Under the pieces are notes generated by a model that was not told the origin of the DNA, did no database searches, and worked only from the letters and a program-made list of their open reading frames with translations. From contig NZ_JAZHOH010000001.1 of NCBI RefSeq assembly GCF_040419245.1, positions 372,001 through 436,000 of the forward strand: a stretch of 64,000 nt of DNA, in the 5' to 3' direction. Each line of letters opens with the position of its first letter. The stretch's first letter is position 1. This document shows positions 29,353 through 41,100 of this stretch, piece after piece. The position numbers and the translations under genes are program-made. The stretch comes from Ewingella sp. CoE-038-23. GTDB taxonomy: Bacteria > Pseudomonadota > Gammaproteobacteria > Enterobacterales > Enterobacteriaceae.

Positions 29353-29685
29353 TTAATGACTCACAGATTGCTGACTTGATGCTTTAATTAAAGCGACTGC
29401 TGATTGAAGAACTTTTAACCCATCAACCTTGCCGTAGTGGATTGAATCAATCACTTCGACAGTTTTACCCGGTAGTAATCTTCTTATCTCATCCAACTTG
29501 TAAGCGATTTGCGGGCCGAGCAAGACTAAATCCGCTTCACCGCCTTTTTCTGCCGCCAGTGACTCGGAGAAGGCTTGGATGATGACTGGTACTTGGTGTT
29601 TTTCAGCGACGTCGTTCATTTTTTTAACCAGCAATGAAGTGGACATACCCGCCGAACAGAACAAATAAATGACTTTCTTTTCCAT
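29353..29685 (-). CDS. chbB: Chitobiose PTS component IIB, ChbB
   Basis: 110 residues, lactose/cellobiose IIB family. The phospho-cysteine is Cys10 in [13 protein letters not shown], and the P-loop-like region matches E. coli ChbB. First gene of chbBCARFG. GAGGA precedes the start. It receives phosphate from ChbA and hands it to the sugar carried by ChbC. Confidence 0.95.
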   Translation of the reverse strand: MEKKVIYLFCSAGMSTSLLVKKMNDVAEKHQVPVIIQAFSESLAAEKGGEADLVLLGPQIAYKLDEIRRLLPGKTVEVIDSIHYGKVDGLKVLQSAVALIKASSQQSVSH

Positions 29686-30419
29686 AACGTAATCCTCGTT
29701 TTTCTGAGAAATAACAGGGCAGAATGATTCGTCCTGATTGTCTCTGCTTGCAGTGAGTATAATCCAGCAAGCTCGATGGACGATAATTCATCTCTTGCTA
29801 AAATTGTCTCTCCTTGACCAATAGTTATGACTCCCTTCACATTTTGGGGAATTAAACAGCAAGATGGTATTTGAAGCGGCAATGAATCGCCGATGCGGCC
29901 ATTCGTTATACCTATAGAATTAAAGACTATTTTGCTGTTTTCGCCAGAAAATAAGGCTCAAAGAAAATTAGCTCTTAACCTAGGAAATTCGCCTGATGCC
30001 TAGCGTGCTCTGCTTTCCCCCGTAACGAGAATCACTATCAAGCGCAAGATAACTAATCTGCCCGACGCCTCGGCAAAAATGTGCGGTTCCGCGCTGCCGA
30101 TGATCGGCCCGCCAATCAGTACGTCTGACCCAAAGCGAGCATTAAATACTTCGATATTGATTGAGTCAGCCGCGCCAGCCTCCTCTGGCAATGACTGGGG
30201 TAGGTTTGAATCTAAACCGTCCCGTAGCCGTTTTCTCCATCTTCTCTTAACAATTTCCTCTGCGTTACAGTTTACATATCTTGACACAACTACCTTTTCA
30301 GAACCCCTAAAGTTAAATTTCTGCCCGCCGATAGCTGCTGGATGCACATTTATCAATCGGACCTGTTTAAAAGCCGGACAACCGTCTGCGAGCTATAGGG
30401 TCTGGAAAACGGCCAGGAT
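29686..30419. promoter_or_regulatory. chb promoter region and 5' flank of cdiB
   Basis: 734 bases between divergent chbB and cdiB. Candidate sites for chb: TATGA-CTCCCT-TCACA (29826-29841), nine of ten positions of the CRP consensus, and an AT-rich inverted repeat TATTTT-N14-AAAATA (29928-29953) that could be a NagC site. Both are by eye only. From about 30000 to 30419 overlapping frames exist on both strands but none shows a recognisable domain or good start. I find no gene there and no clear cdiB promoter. Confidence 0.5.
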
Positions 30420-32147
30420 ATGGAAATCATCAGATCTCTTTCTGCGTTACCCCTTCGTGAATTGACTTACCGGATCACTGGCCGCAAAAATCTCGTTGGG
30501 TTCGGGGGGGCGGTAGCTTTGCTTTTCAGCCTCTCTGCCTTGGCTTCGCCATTAAGCCCGGCCGATCGCGACAGCATTGAGCAGCAACAGCGCCAATTGC
30601 TGGAGCAAAACCAGCAGCAGCGACAGGAACTGCAACGCAGCACCAGCCTGAGCGAAAAGCCTGCGCCGCAGTCCACTCGCCCCGGCGGGCCTTGTTTCGA
30701 CATTCATACTATTAGGCTGACGGGTGCCGAGAAGATGTCGGCGGGCGTGCAGCAGGAGATAACCCGGCCCTACCTCAATCGCTGTCTGGATATTGGCCAA
30801 ATCAACGCGCTGGTGAAACAGGTTTCTGACTGGTACATCGGCAAGGGGTATATCACCAGCCGAGCATTTTTGACTGAGCAAGATCTCTCCACCGGCACCC
30901 TGAATCTGCTGGTGATGGAAGGCAAACTCGAGCAGATAAAGATGGAGAACCAGCGCGGTGCGATGCTGGCGATGGCCTTTCCCGGCTTGGTCGGCAAGGT
31001 GCTCAACCTGCGCGATATTGAACAAGGTATGGAGCAAATTAATCGCCTACGCAAAACGCCGGTGCAGATTGAGATCCAGCCGGGCACTCAGCCGGGTTAC
31101 TCCATCGTTAACCTGACCTCTAAGCCGGAATTCCCTCTTCAGGTCGGCGTGGGCTTCGATAATAGCGGGCAAAAAAGCACCGGTGTCGGGCAAATCAATG
31201 GCTCGCTGACCGCCAACAACCTGCTGGGGCTGGCGGACCAGTGGTTTGTCAGCGCGGCGCGCAGCAGCGCCTTTGCCAATGACCACGATGCGCAGAGCGT
31301 GCAGGCCGGATTCAGCCTGCCTTACGGCTATTGGACCGCCGATTATAACTACAGCTACAGCGATTACCTGACCACCCTCGAGTCACAGGGTTTTGAGTGG
31401 CGTTCGCGCGGCGACAGTCAGGCACATCGGGTAAACCTGAGCCGGGTGCTGTTCCGCAATGGCGACATGAAAACCGCGCTAGCGCTCGGCCTTACCCATC
31501 GCCTCAACCGCAACTATCTCAACGACGCGCCGCTAAAAAGCAGCAGTCGCAGCCTAACCAGTGTTAACACCGGCATCAACCACAGCCAAAAACTGTGGGG
31601 CGGCTATGCCACGTTAAACCCTAATTTTAGCCGTGGCGTGAGTTGGTTTGGTGGTGAAGATGACCAGCATAAAGCCAGCGATGGACCGCGCGCCGAGTTC
31701 AGCAAATGGACGCTGGCGACCAGCTACTACCTGCCATTGACCAAGCACGTGACTTGGCTCACCAGCGCCTACGGCCAGCAAACCGACGACCGCCTGTACG
31801 GCAGCGAACGCCTGAGCATCGGCGGCGAAAGCTCGGTGCGCGGCTATAAAGAGCAGTATTTGTCTGGCGATAACGGCGTTTACTGGCGAAACGAACTCGA
31901 CGGCCAGCTTGGCACGCTGCCACTGCTCGGCCAGATCACGGCGATTGGCGCCATCGACGGCGGCGTGCTGCGCCACAACAACGACGACGTCAACGCCTCC
32001 GGCACCCTGTGGGGCGGCGCTATCGGGCTGGCTAACAGCAACCGTTATTTCTCCAGCCAGTTCACCGTCGGCTGGCCGCTGAAATACCCAGACTCGCTCT
32101 CCCCTGACCGCGTTACGGTTTATTACCGCATCGGCTTTGTGTTGTAA
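30420..32147 (+). CDS. cdiB: Two-partner secretion transporter CdiB/ShlB family
   Basis: 575 residues, outer-membrane TpsB protein of the Omp85 superfamily. A signal-like hydrophobic stretch (residues 24-42) is followed by a Gln-rich linker and a POTRA domain. That domain carries the paired cysteines CFDI/CLDI (about 93 and 119) and DWYIGKGYITSRAFL near 139. The beta-barrel has the conserved loop motif VRGY near residue 480 and ends in an aromatic-rich strand (VYYRIGFVL). It exports the CdiA protein encoded 21 bases downstream. Confidence 0.92.
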   Translation: MEIIRSLSALPLRELTYRITGRKNLVGFGGAVALLFSLSALASPLSPADRDSIEQQQRQLLEQNQQQRQELQRSTSLSEKPAPQSTRPGGPCFDIHTIRLTGAEKMSAGVQQEITRPYLNRCLDIGQINALVKQVSDWYIGKGYITSRAFLTEQDLSTGTLNLLVMEGKLEQIKMENQRGAMLAMAFPGLVGKVLNLRDIEQGMEQINRLRKTPVQIEIQPGTQPGYSIVNLTSKPEFPLQVGVGFDNSGQKSTGVGQINGSLTANNLLGLADQWFVSAARSSAFANDHDAQSVQAGFSLPYGYWTADYNYSYSDYLTTLESQGFEWRSRGDSQAHRVNLSRVLFRNGDMKTALALGLTHRLNRNYLNDAPLKSSSRSLTSVNTGINHSQKLWGGYATLNPNFSRGVSWFGGEDDQHKASDGPRAEFSKWTLATSYYLPLTKHVTWLTSAYGQQTDDRLYGSERLSIGGESSVRGYKEQYLSGDNGVYWRNELDGQLGTLPLLGQITAIGAIDGGVLRHNNDDVNASGTLWGGAIGLANSNRYFSSQFTVGWPLKYPDSLSPDRVTVYYRIGFVL

Positions 32148-32168
32148 CTTTTCATGAGGAATTCACGG

Positions 32169-35100
32169 ATGGACGATTTAACAACACAGCCTGTTGCAAC
32201 CTGGCGCAAATTGCTGACCTACACGCTGGTCACGCTTCTGGCCGCGCAGCCGTTGTTACCGGCCTTTGCCGCGGGCGTGACCGTCGCCAATGGCAATACG
32301 CAGGTGGATCAGGCGGGCAATGGCGTGCCGGTGGTCAATATCGCCACGCCAAATCAGGCGGGGATTTCTCATAACCAGTACAACGATTTTAACGTCGATC
32401 AGGAAGGGCTGATCCTTAATAACGCTACGGGAAAATTAACTCAGACCCAGCTCGGTGGATTGATTCAAAACAACCCAAACCTGCAACCGGGCAAAGAGGC
32501 GCAGGGCATTATTAACGAAGTGGTGTCCGCCAACCGCTCGCAGCTCAACGGCTATATGGAAGTGGCGGGGAAAGCCGCCAACGTAATGGTTGCCAACCCT
32601 TATGGCATCACCTGTAACGGCTGCGGATTCCTCAACACGCCAAATGCCACGCTCACCACCGGCAAGCCGGTTCTGGGTGCCGACGGCTCGCTGCAATCTT
32701 TGGAAGTGACGCAGGGCGCTATCACCATTGAAGGCAAAGGGCTGGACGCCACGCAGAGTGATGCCTTCTCTCTGGTTTCCCGCGCCGCGCAGATTAACGC
32801 CGGGCTTCACGCTAAGGATCTTAATGTCACCGTGGGGGCCAACAGTGTGGACGCGCAGGGGCACGCCACGCCGCTGGCGGCGGGCAATGCGCCGCAGCTG
32901 GCAATTGATACCGGCGCGCTCGGCGGCATGTACGCCAACCGCATTCATCTGGTGTCGAGCGATAAAGGCGTCGGCGTTAACCTCGGCAACCTCAATAGCG
33001 CGGTTGGCGACATGCAGATTGACGCCAACGGCAAGCTGGCGCTGGGCAATACCACCTCCAATGGCAAGCTAACGGCCAACGCGCAGGAGATTGCGCTACA
33101 GGGCACTCAGCAGGCGAGCGGCGATATAGCGCTGAACAGTCAGGGGCAGTTGGCGGTGCAGAACAGCCGCGTGACCAGCGGCGGCAATCTGGCACTTAAC
33201 GGCGGGCAACTCAGCGCCGACGGGCAGGCGCAGGTTTCTGCGGCGGGCAATATCAACGCCAATGCTGCAAACGGCGGGCAGTGGCAGGGCAGCCTGACGG
33301 CTGGCAAAGATTTGCAACTGAGCGGCGGTGATTTCAGCAACGGCGGCACGCTGGCGGCGGCGGGCAATAGCCAATTAACCGCACGCAACCTGACTAACAA
33401 CGGCGTAATCAGCGCGGGTGGCAGCTTACAGCTCAAGGCTGAACAGGAGCTGACGCAGGGCGCGAATGGCTCGGTGGCGGTAAATTCCTCCCTGAATATT
33501 GCTGCCGGGAATGCCAACTTGGGCGGCAAAATCAGCGGCAAGCGCGATAGCCAGATGAACTTTGGCTCACTCAACACCACGGCGGGTTCTGCTATCAGCA
33601 GCGACGGGGATCTGACGGTGAATGCCGACAGTGCCCAGCTCGGCGGCCTGCTTTCTGGCGACCAGCAATTGACCGGGCGCTTTGGTCAATTGACCACGTC
33701 GGCGGGCTCACAAATTCAGTCCGGCAGTGATGCGGATATCGCCGCCACCGGCAGCGCCGCGCTGTGGGGCAACCTGCGCGCCGGGCGCAACCTCCAGCTG
33801 AATAGCGGTTCACTCAGCGCCGACAAAGGGGCGCAGGTTTACGCCGTCGGCAACGTGCTGGCGAATGGCGGCAACAATGGCGTATGGAACGGCAATCTGA
33901 CGGCGGGAGGCGATTTAGCGCTGAATGCCGCCGACTTCACCACCAACGGCACGCTGGCGGCAGGCGGCAACAGCCAGATCACAGCCCAAAAACTCACTAA
34001 CGGCGGGATGATTCAGGCGCAGGGCCAACAGAGCCTCAACGCCACGGATCTCAGTAACAGCGGCAAGTTACAGTCCGGCGGCGGGCAGCAGATCCACGCC
34101 AACAATCTCGACAGTCAGGGCAGCATTGCGTCTCAGCAAGGGCTGGATCTGCAAATCGCCAAACAGCTTAACGTCGGCGAGGCGGGATCGCTGTTCGCGG
34201 GCGATAAATTGAATGCGCACGCGGGCGACATGGCCTTAGACGGCGTATTGATAGGGAAAAATGGTCTGACGCTGGGCGGCGATAGCCTCACCAGCGGCCA
34301 GAACTCATTACTTAACAGCCAAGGGGATATCGCGCTTAACAGCACGGATTTCACTCACGGCGGCCTGCTGGACGCGGGCGGTAGTAGCAACATCACCACC
34401 CAGAAGCTGACCAACACCGGGGTCTTACAGGCGCAGGGTGAGCAGAAAATCCAGACTGCCGAACTTAATAACGGCGGCAAGATCCAGTCAAAAGCAGCAC
34501 AAAATATTCAGGCTGACAGCCTGCAAAACGATGGCGCAATCAGCGCCGATGGCAATTTACAGCTCAACGTCAAAAAAGAGCTGACGCAGGGCGACAATGG
34601 CAGCCTCGCGACCAATTCCGCGCTGGGTATTGCCACCGCGCAGGCCGTCCTTGGGGGCAAAATCACCGGCCAGCGAGGAACCCAGCTTGATGCCGGTTCG
34701 CTCAGCACCAGCGGGAATTCGTCCATTACCAGCGGCGGGGATTTGGCGATAAATGCCGACACCGCGCAGCTTGGCGGGCTGATTTCTGGCGACGGCTTAT
34801 TAACCGGGCGTTTCGGCCAACTGACCGCGGCGGCCGGATCTCAGCTGCAATCAGGCGCGGATGCCAATATTGCCGCCACCGACAGCGCCGCGCTGTGGGG
34901 CAATCTGCGCGCCGGGCGCAATCTTCAGCTCAACAGCGGCTCACTCAGCTCTGGCAAAGGCGCACAGGTTTACGCCGTCGGCGGTGTGAACGCCAACGCT
35001 GGCAACAACGGCGTGTGGAACGGCAGCTTAACCAGCGGCGGCGATCTCGACTTCAACGCGGCTGATTTTACCAACGGCGGCACGCTGGCGGCGGGCGGCA

Positions 35101-38100
35101 ACGCGCAACTCATCACCCAAAAACTCACTAACGGCGGGCTGATTCAGGCGCTGGGCCAGCAAAACCTCACTGCCAGCGATCTCAGCAACGGCGGCAAGTT
35201 GCAGTCTGGCAGCGCGCAGCAGATCCACGCCAACAATCTCGATAATCAGGGGCTGATGGGTTCCCAGCAGGGGCTGGATTTACAGGTCGCACGGCAGGCG
35301 ACGATAGGGGATCAAGGCTCGGTTTTTGCCGGTGACCGGCTGGGGTTCACCAGCGGGCAGGCGCAGATTGACGGCGTGCTGACCGGCAAAAATGGCCTGA
35401 CGCTAAACGCTGATGCGGTTAACGCCGGGCAGAACTCGGTGATCAACAGCCTTGGGGATATTCAGCTCAACGCGGCTCAGCAGGCGCTTAACGGCCAGCT
35501 TTCCACCACCGGCAATGTGGGCCTGAACGCCACGGATCTCGCCGTCGGCGCGCAGGGCAAGATCCACAGTGACAAAGACTTGTCGGTCGCCGCCAGCAAT
35601 GGTGCGACGGTGTCCGGCGCGCTCGACGCCAACACGTTGCAAGCCAGCGGCGGCAAGCTACAGCTTAACGCGGGCGGCTCGCTGGCGGCTCTCGGCGATA
35701 TGAACTTATCTGCCGCGCAGCAGCAACTCGACGGCACCAGCAGCGCGGGAAATAATCTGACGATCGCCGCTGATACTCTTAATAGCGCGAGCAGCGGCAA
35801 AACCTCGGCCAAAAACGATCTGCAGGCAAAAATAGCCAGCGGCGGGCAGTGGCTCGGCAGCTTAATTGCCGGGCGCGACCTGGGTTTCACCTCGGGCGAC
35901 TTCAATAACGGCGGCACGCTGGCGGCCAACCGTAACGGGCAGTTCGGCTTTAAAACGCTGACCAACGGCGGCCTGCTGCAGTCTCTCGGTAGCCAGACCC
36001 TCTCCGGCGATATCTTCAATAACAACGGCACGGCGCAGTCCGGCGGCGACCAGACGCTAACCCTCAATAGTTTTGATAACCAAGGGCTGACCGGGGCGCA
36101 GGGCGATCTCGGCCTTAACGTGCGCGACAGTTTAACCACCGGCGACGGCAGCACCTTGCTGTCCGACGGCTTGCTCACCCTGCGTGCCGCGCAGGCCGAT
36201 TTAGGCGGCACCCTGACCGGCGCGCGCGGGGCAAATCTTACCGCCAGCTCGCTGAGCAGCCACGCGGGTTCGGTGCAGAGCAGTAAAGGAGATGTGGCGC
36301 TCAACGCCGACACCGCCAAGCTAAACGGCTTCCTTTCCGCCGATGGCAGCATGGCGCTGACCACCCAGCAGCTGACGACCGGCAATGGTTCGCAGACGCA
36401 GGGCAAAAACGCGCTGGGGATCAGTGCGTCCAAACAGGCTGATTTAGCGGGCAAGCTGGTCACGCCGGGGACCCTCACCCTGCAAGCCGGAACGCTGAAC
36501 AACAGCGCTGCGCTTGGCGCCAATAACGTGGAATTGAACGCGGGCACGCTGAATAACCAAGGGGCGCTGACCGCCGATAATAACCTGCACGTGAAAGCCG
36601 ACGCTCTGCAACAGCAGGGCAGCCTCGCGGCGCAAAACCAGATGAACCTTGAAGGTAAAACGCTGGTCAACCAAGGCAATATTGCGGCGGGCGATCTGAC
36701 AGTTAATGCCAGTGGGAGTTTGGATAATCAGCAGTCGGGCACCCTTTCCGCCTCGCGCGGCGCAACGCTCACCACGCCGACGCTGACCAACCAAGGCACG
36801 CTGGCGGCGAAAACGCTGGGCGTCAATGCGGGCAGCATCAGCAATAACGGGCTGGTGCAGGGCAATGGCGATACCACGCTGACCGCCAATTCTCTGGCGA
36901 ACGGCACTCAGGGGCGGGTGCTGTCTGGCGGCACCCTCGACCTGCATCTTGGCGACACCCAGAATCAGGGGCGTCTACAGGGTAATCAGCTCAACCTGAC
37001 CGGCAATGGCCTGAACAACGGCGGCACGCTGCTCGGCAGCAATGGGCTGAACACGCAACTTCAGGGTGACCTGAATAACGCGGGCAGCCTGCTGACCTCG
37101 GGCAAGGCGATCATCAATGCCGCCACGCTGGAGAACGGCGGGCAGCTGCTGAGTGATAAAGACGCGACAATCAGCGCGGGCCGCATCACCAACCAAGGGC
37201 AGATGCAGGGCGACACGCTGACGCTGAATGCCACTAACGCTGACAACAGCGGCAATATCATCGGCCTGAAGGGGCTGACGGCCCAGCTTCAGCAAGATCT
37301 CAATAACGCCACTTCCGGCAAAATGCTCACCCAAGGGGCGCTGGCGATCACTGCCGCCCACGCCACCAATAACGGCAGTTGGCAGGCCGATAGCGCGGAT
37401 CTTCACGCCAACCAGTTGGATCTGAATGGCGCGATCCAGACCGCTTCTCGCGCCAATCTTATTCTGACCGGCGCGCTTAATACCCAGTCGCAGGGCAAAG
37501 TCGTCTCTTCCGGCTTGGCAGTATTACAGGCTTCAAGCCTCAACAATCTGGGGAACTGGTCGGCCAATAACTTGCAGTTGCAGGGCGGCACTCTGAGCAA
37601 CGGCGGCACCGCCAGCGGCGTGAGCTCTCTGGCCACCAGCCTCAGCGGGCAGCTGCAAAACCAGCAGGGCGGAGCCTTGCTCAGCGGCGGCACCAGCACC
37701 CTGAATGCGGGCAATATTGCCAACAGTGGCAATTTGCAGGCCAACAACTTGGTGTTCAACACCAACAGCTTGTCGAATAACGGCCAGCTACAGGGTCAAC
37801 AGAGCCTGAGCGGCACGGTAAAAAATGATATCAATAATCTTGGCGGCGGCACGCTGCGCAGCCAAGGGACGCTGGATCTCGGCGCACAGTCACTGCTCAA
37901 TCAGGGGCAGTTGCAGGGCGACGGCGTCAGCCATATCACCCTCAGCAATAACCTGAACAATCAGGGCACGCTGCTCAGCGGCGGCGCGTTAACCCTCTCC
38001 GCTCCGACCTTAAACAACAGCGGCGTGCTGCAAAGTCAGGGCCTAACACTCAGCGGCAATACGCTCAATAACGGCGGCACCTTGACCGGGCAGGGCGGCA

Positions 38101-41100
38101 GTACGCTCACCTTCGGCCAGACCTACAATCAGGGGCAGCTGCAAGGGGATTGGCTGCAACTGAACGGCGGCGAGTTGCACAACAGCGGCACGCTGTTCGC
38201 CAGCCAAGCGCTGGGAATTAATGTCCAGAACGCCGACAACCAGTCCAGCGGCAAGCTTTACAGCGCGGGGAACCTGACGCTGGTCGCGCCGACCCTCAAC
38301 CCGGCGGGCAGCCTGCTGGCGCGGGGTGATTTGACCTTACAACTGGGATCGGGCTTCAACCAGAGCGGAACGCTGGCGGCGGGGCAGAACCTTAGCCTGA
38401 GCACGCAGGGCGACCTGAATATCTATGGGACGCTGCAAGGCAACGGCATTCAGCTCAGCTCCACGGGCAATTTCAGCAACAGCGGCGTGCTGCGCGGCGG
38501 TGGCGGCACGGTTGGCGTTGATGCCAACAACATTACGCTCAACGGCAATGGCAGCCTGAACTCCGGCGGCGATATTCGCCTCGCCAGCCGCGGCCAGCTC
38601 AATAACAGCGGCTTTGTCGGCGCAGCGGGCAACCTGCTGATGTCCGCCGCCGGGCAACTGGGCAACACCGCGCTGCTCTACGCGGGTAATAACCTGCAAC
38701 TGCTGGCTGACAGCATCAATAACTACCGTGGCGATATTCTGGCGGGCAACAGCCTGTGGATGATGCGCGACGGCAGCGGCGCGGCCAACACTCAGGTGGT
38801 CAATACCTCCGGCAATATCGAAACCACCAATGGCGATATCACCATTAACACCGGCCATCTGCTGAACCAGCGTGATGGGCTGAGCAGTTCGAGTAGTTAT
38901 CAGGCGGGCAGTAATGCCGGGGTGAATCAGGGGCAGAGTTCGATACAGATCCAGCTAGGTGACCTGAATGATGATGAGATTGGTGTCTACTTGGAAACGC
39001 GGACGCGTCATACAGGCGGGAGTAATGGTAAAGGCAACGGTGGCGAAGAGTCCTATACCGTTGTCGGTTTGGCTCCGACCAAAGCCGCGGCGAATAGGCA
39101 GTTCTTGGTGGGTTCTTCGACGGTAACTGCTACCGCGACAGGTGGTGCGGGCCGCATTGCCGCAAACCGCAATTTAGCTGTTTCGACCGGCGTGCTTGAT
39201 AACCTCGGCAGTAATATCTTGGCTGGAGGGAATATTGCGCTTTCGGGTTCTAACCTGAATAACCAATCATATGAGAACAGCGTCCAGAATGAATATCTAA
39301 CTTATCAATACATTGGAACGATAGGTACCCTGCAAAAAGATACAACTCTTATTCCTGATATCCGCAAAGGTAATACCAGAGCAACCCACTATGAAACGGG
39401 TTTGGGAGATAAGATCACTTATAAACTCACTGGTGCCCCAACTTACGAGACGACCAGCACCGGCGAAGGTCTGCGTTCGGTCATTCAGGCGGGGGGCGCG
39501 GTTAATGCCAGCTTCAGCAATAACATCAGCAATACCACCACCAGTGCCAACGCGGGCGGGATTTCCCATGAGATTGGCGCGCCGACGCTAAACGGTGCTT
39601 CCGGCGTGCAGCAGGTCAGCGGGACGCAGGCCCAGCAGTTGGCTGCGGGGAAAAACCTGACGCTAGGCTCGGTGCAGTGGACCAATTCAGTCCAAGATGC
39701 GCTGAAGCAGATCGGTAATCAGGGCGCGGCTTTGACTGATTATCCGTTGCCGACCAGCAATAACGGCCTGTTCGTCGCCAATAAAGATCCGTCCAGTCCT
39801 TACCTGATCACCACCAACCCGCAGCTTGGCCAAATCGGTAAAACTGATCCTAATCTTTTTAACGGCTTAAACGATTACCTTTCACGCCCGACCTCGTCGG
39901 TCTCGGGAGTGAACCAGCAGGCGACGCAGAACAATGGCGGCCCTGAGTTTGCGACGGTGAATCATTCAGGTGGGATGCCAAGCCTGTCTTCAGTATCGGC
40001 TGTGGCCTCGGCGCAGACGCCAGTCGCGGGTTCGACCGCTATCGCTACGCCCGCAATGGGTTCCGTGAGTGCGCAAGGCAAGGTGATTAACCCGGTCGTT
40101 ACTCCCGGCCAGACCACCAATCCGCTGATTGAGACGCGCCCGCAGTATACCGACGAGACGCAGTTCCTCGGCTCTTCCTACTTTATGGATAGGCTAAAAC
40201 TGCGCCCGGACTATGACTATAAATTCCTCGGCGACGCGGCTTTTGATACTCGCTATGTCAGCAATGCGGTGCTCAGTCAGACCGGCCAGCGCTACGTGGG
40301 CGGCACGGGGTCTGACCTGCAACAGATGCAGTATCTGATTGATAATGCTGCCGAACAGCAGGCAGGTTTAGGGCTGAAACTGGGCGTTAGCCTGTCGCCA
40401 GATCAGGTCGCGGCATTGACCAAAAGTATCGTTTGGTGGGAGAAGACCACCATCGATGGCCAGACCGTGCTTGCGCCAAAACTCTATCTCTCCGCCAATG
40501 ACACCCACGCGGTAACGGGCAGCGTGATTTCGGGAGATACCGTCAACCTTGACGCCGGACACATCGTTAACGCCGGGAGCACGATTCAGGCCGACACCCA
40601 GCTCGCCGCCAAAAGCAGTGGTTCGCTGGATAACCTTAACGCCGGTTTAATCAAATCCAACGGCGATCTACAGCTCAGCGCGATTGGCGATATCAACAAC
40701 ATTGGCTCCTCCATCAGCGGCAAGACGGTTGATCTCGAGTCTTTAAGTGGTGATATCAATAACATCACGCAGGCCCAGCAGTGGAACGCCGCGCCAGCGA
40801 CCGGCAAAAATAAAGGGCTTACTTTCAGTGACACTCTGACCGGCAGCCTCGCCAGCATTAGCGCTACCGATGGCCTGTCGCTCAGCGCGGGCAACAACAT
40901 CAACAACACCGGCGCAAAACTCAGTGCAGGAACGGGCTTGCAGCTCGACGCCCTGAACGACGTCAATATCACCGCCAACGCCATCAATAGTGACAAAACC
41001 GCGTTCAGTGGCTGGTATGGCAACAACGGCACGCGCACCATCAGCAGCGACAGTCAGGGGAGTGATATCAGCTCGGGCGGCATGGTGGATATCAGCGCCG

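Noticed and set aside
30000..30465. Overlapping frames of 118-128 codons on both strands between chb and cdiB
   Set aside because: No recognisable features, no good starts, and both strands look equally open.
35477..36679. 400-codon minus-strand frame inside cdiA, and several similar ones
   Set aside because: Mirror frames of the GC-rich, repetitive cdiA sequence; low-complexity Pro/Ser/Leu composition, no ribosome binding site.
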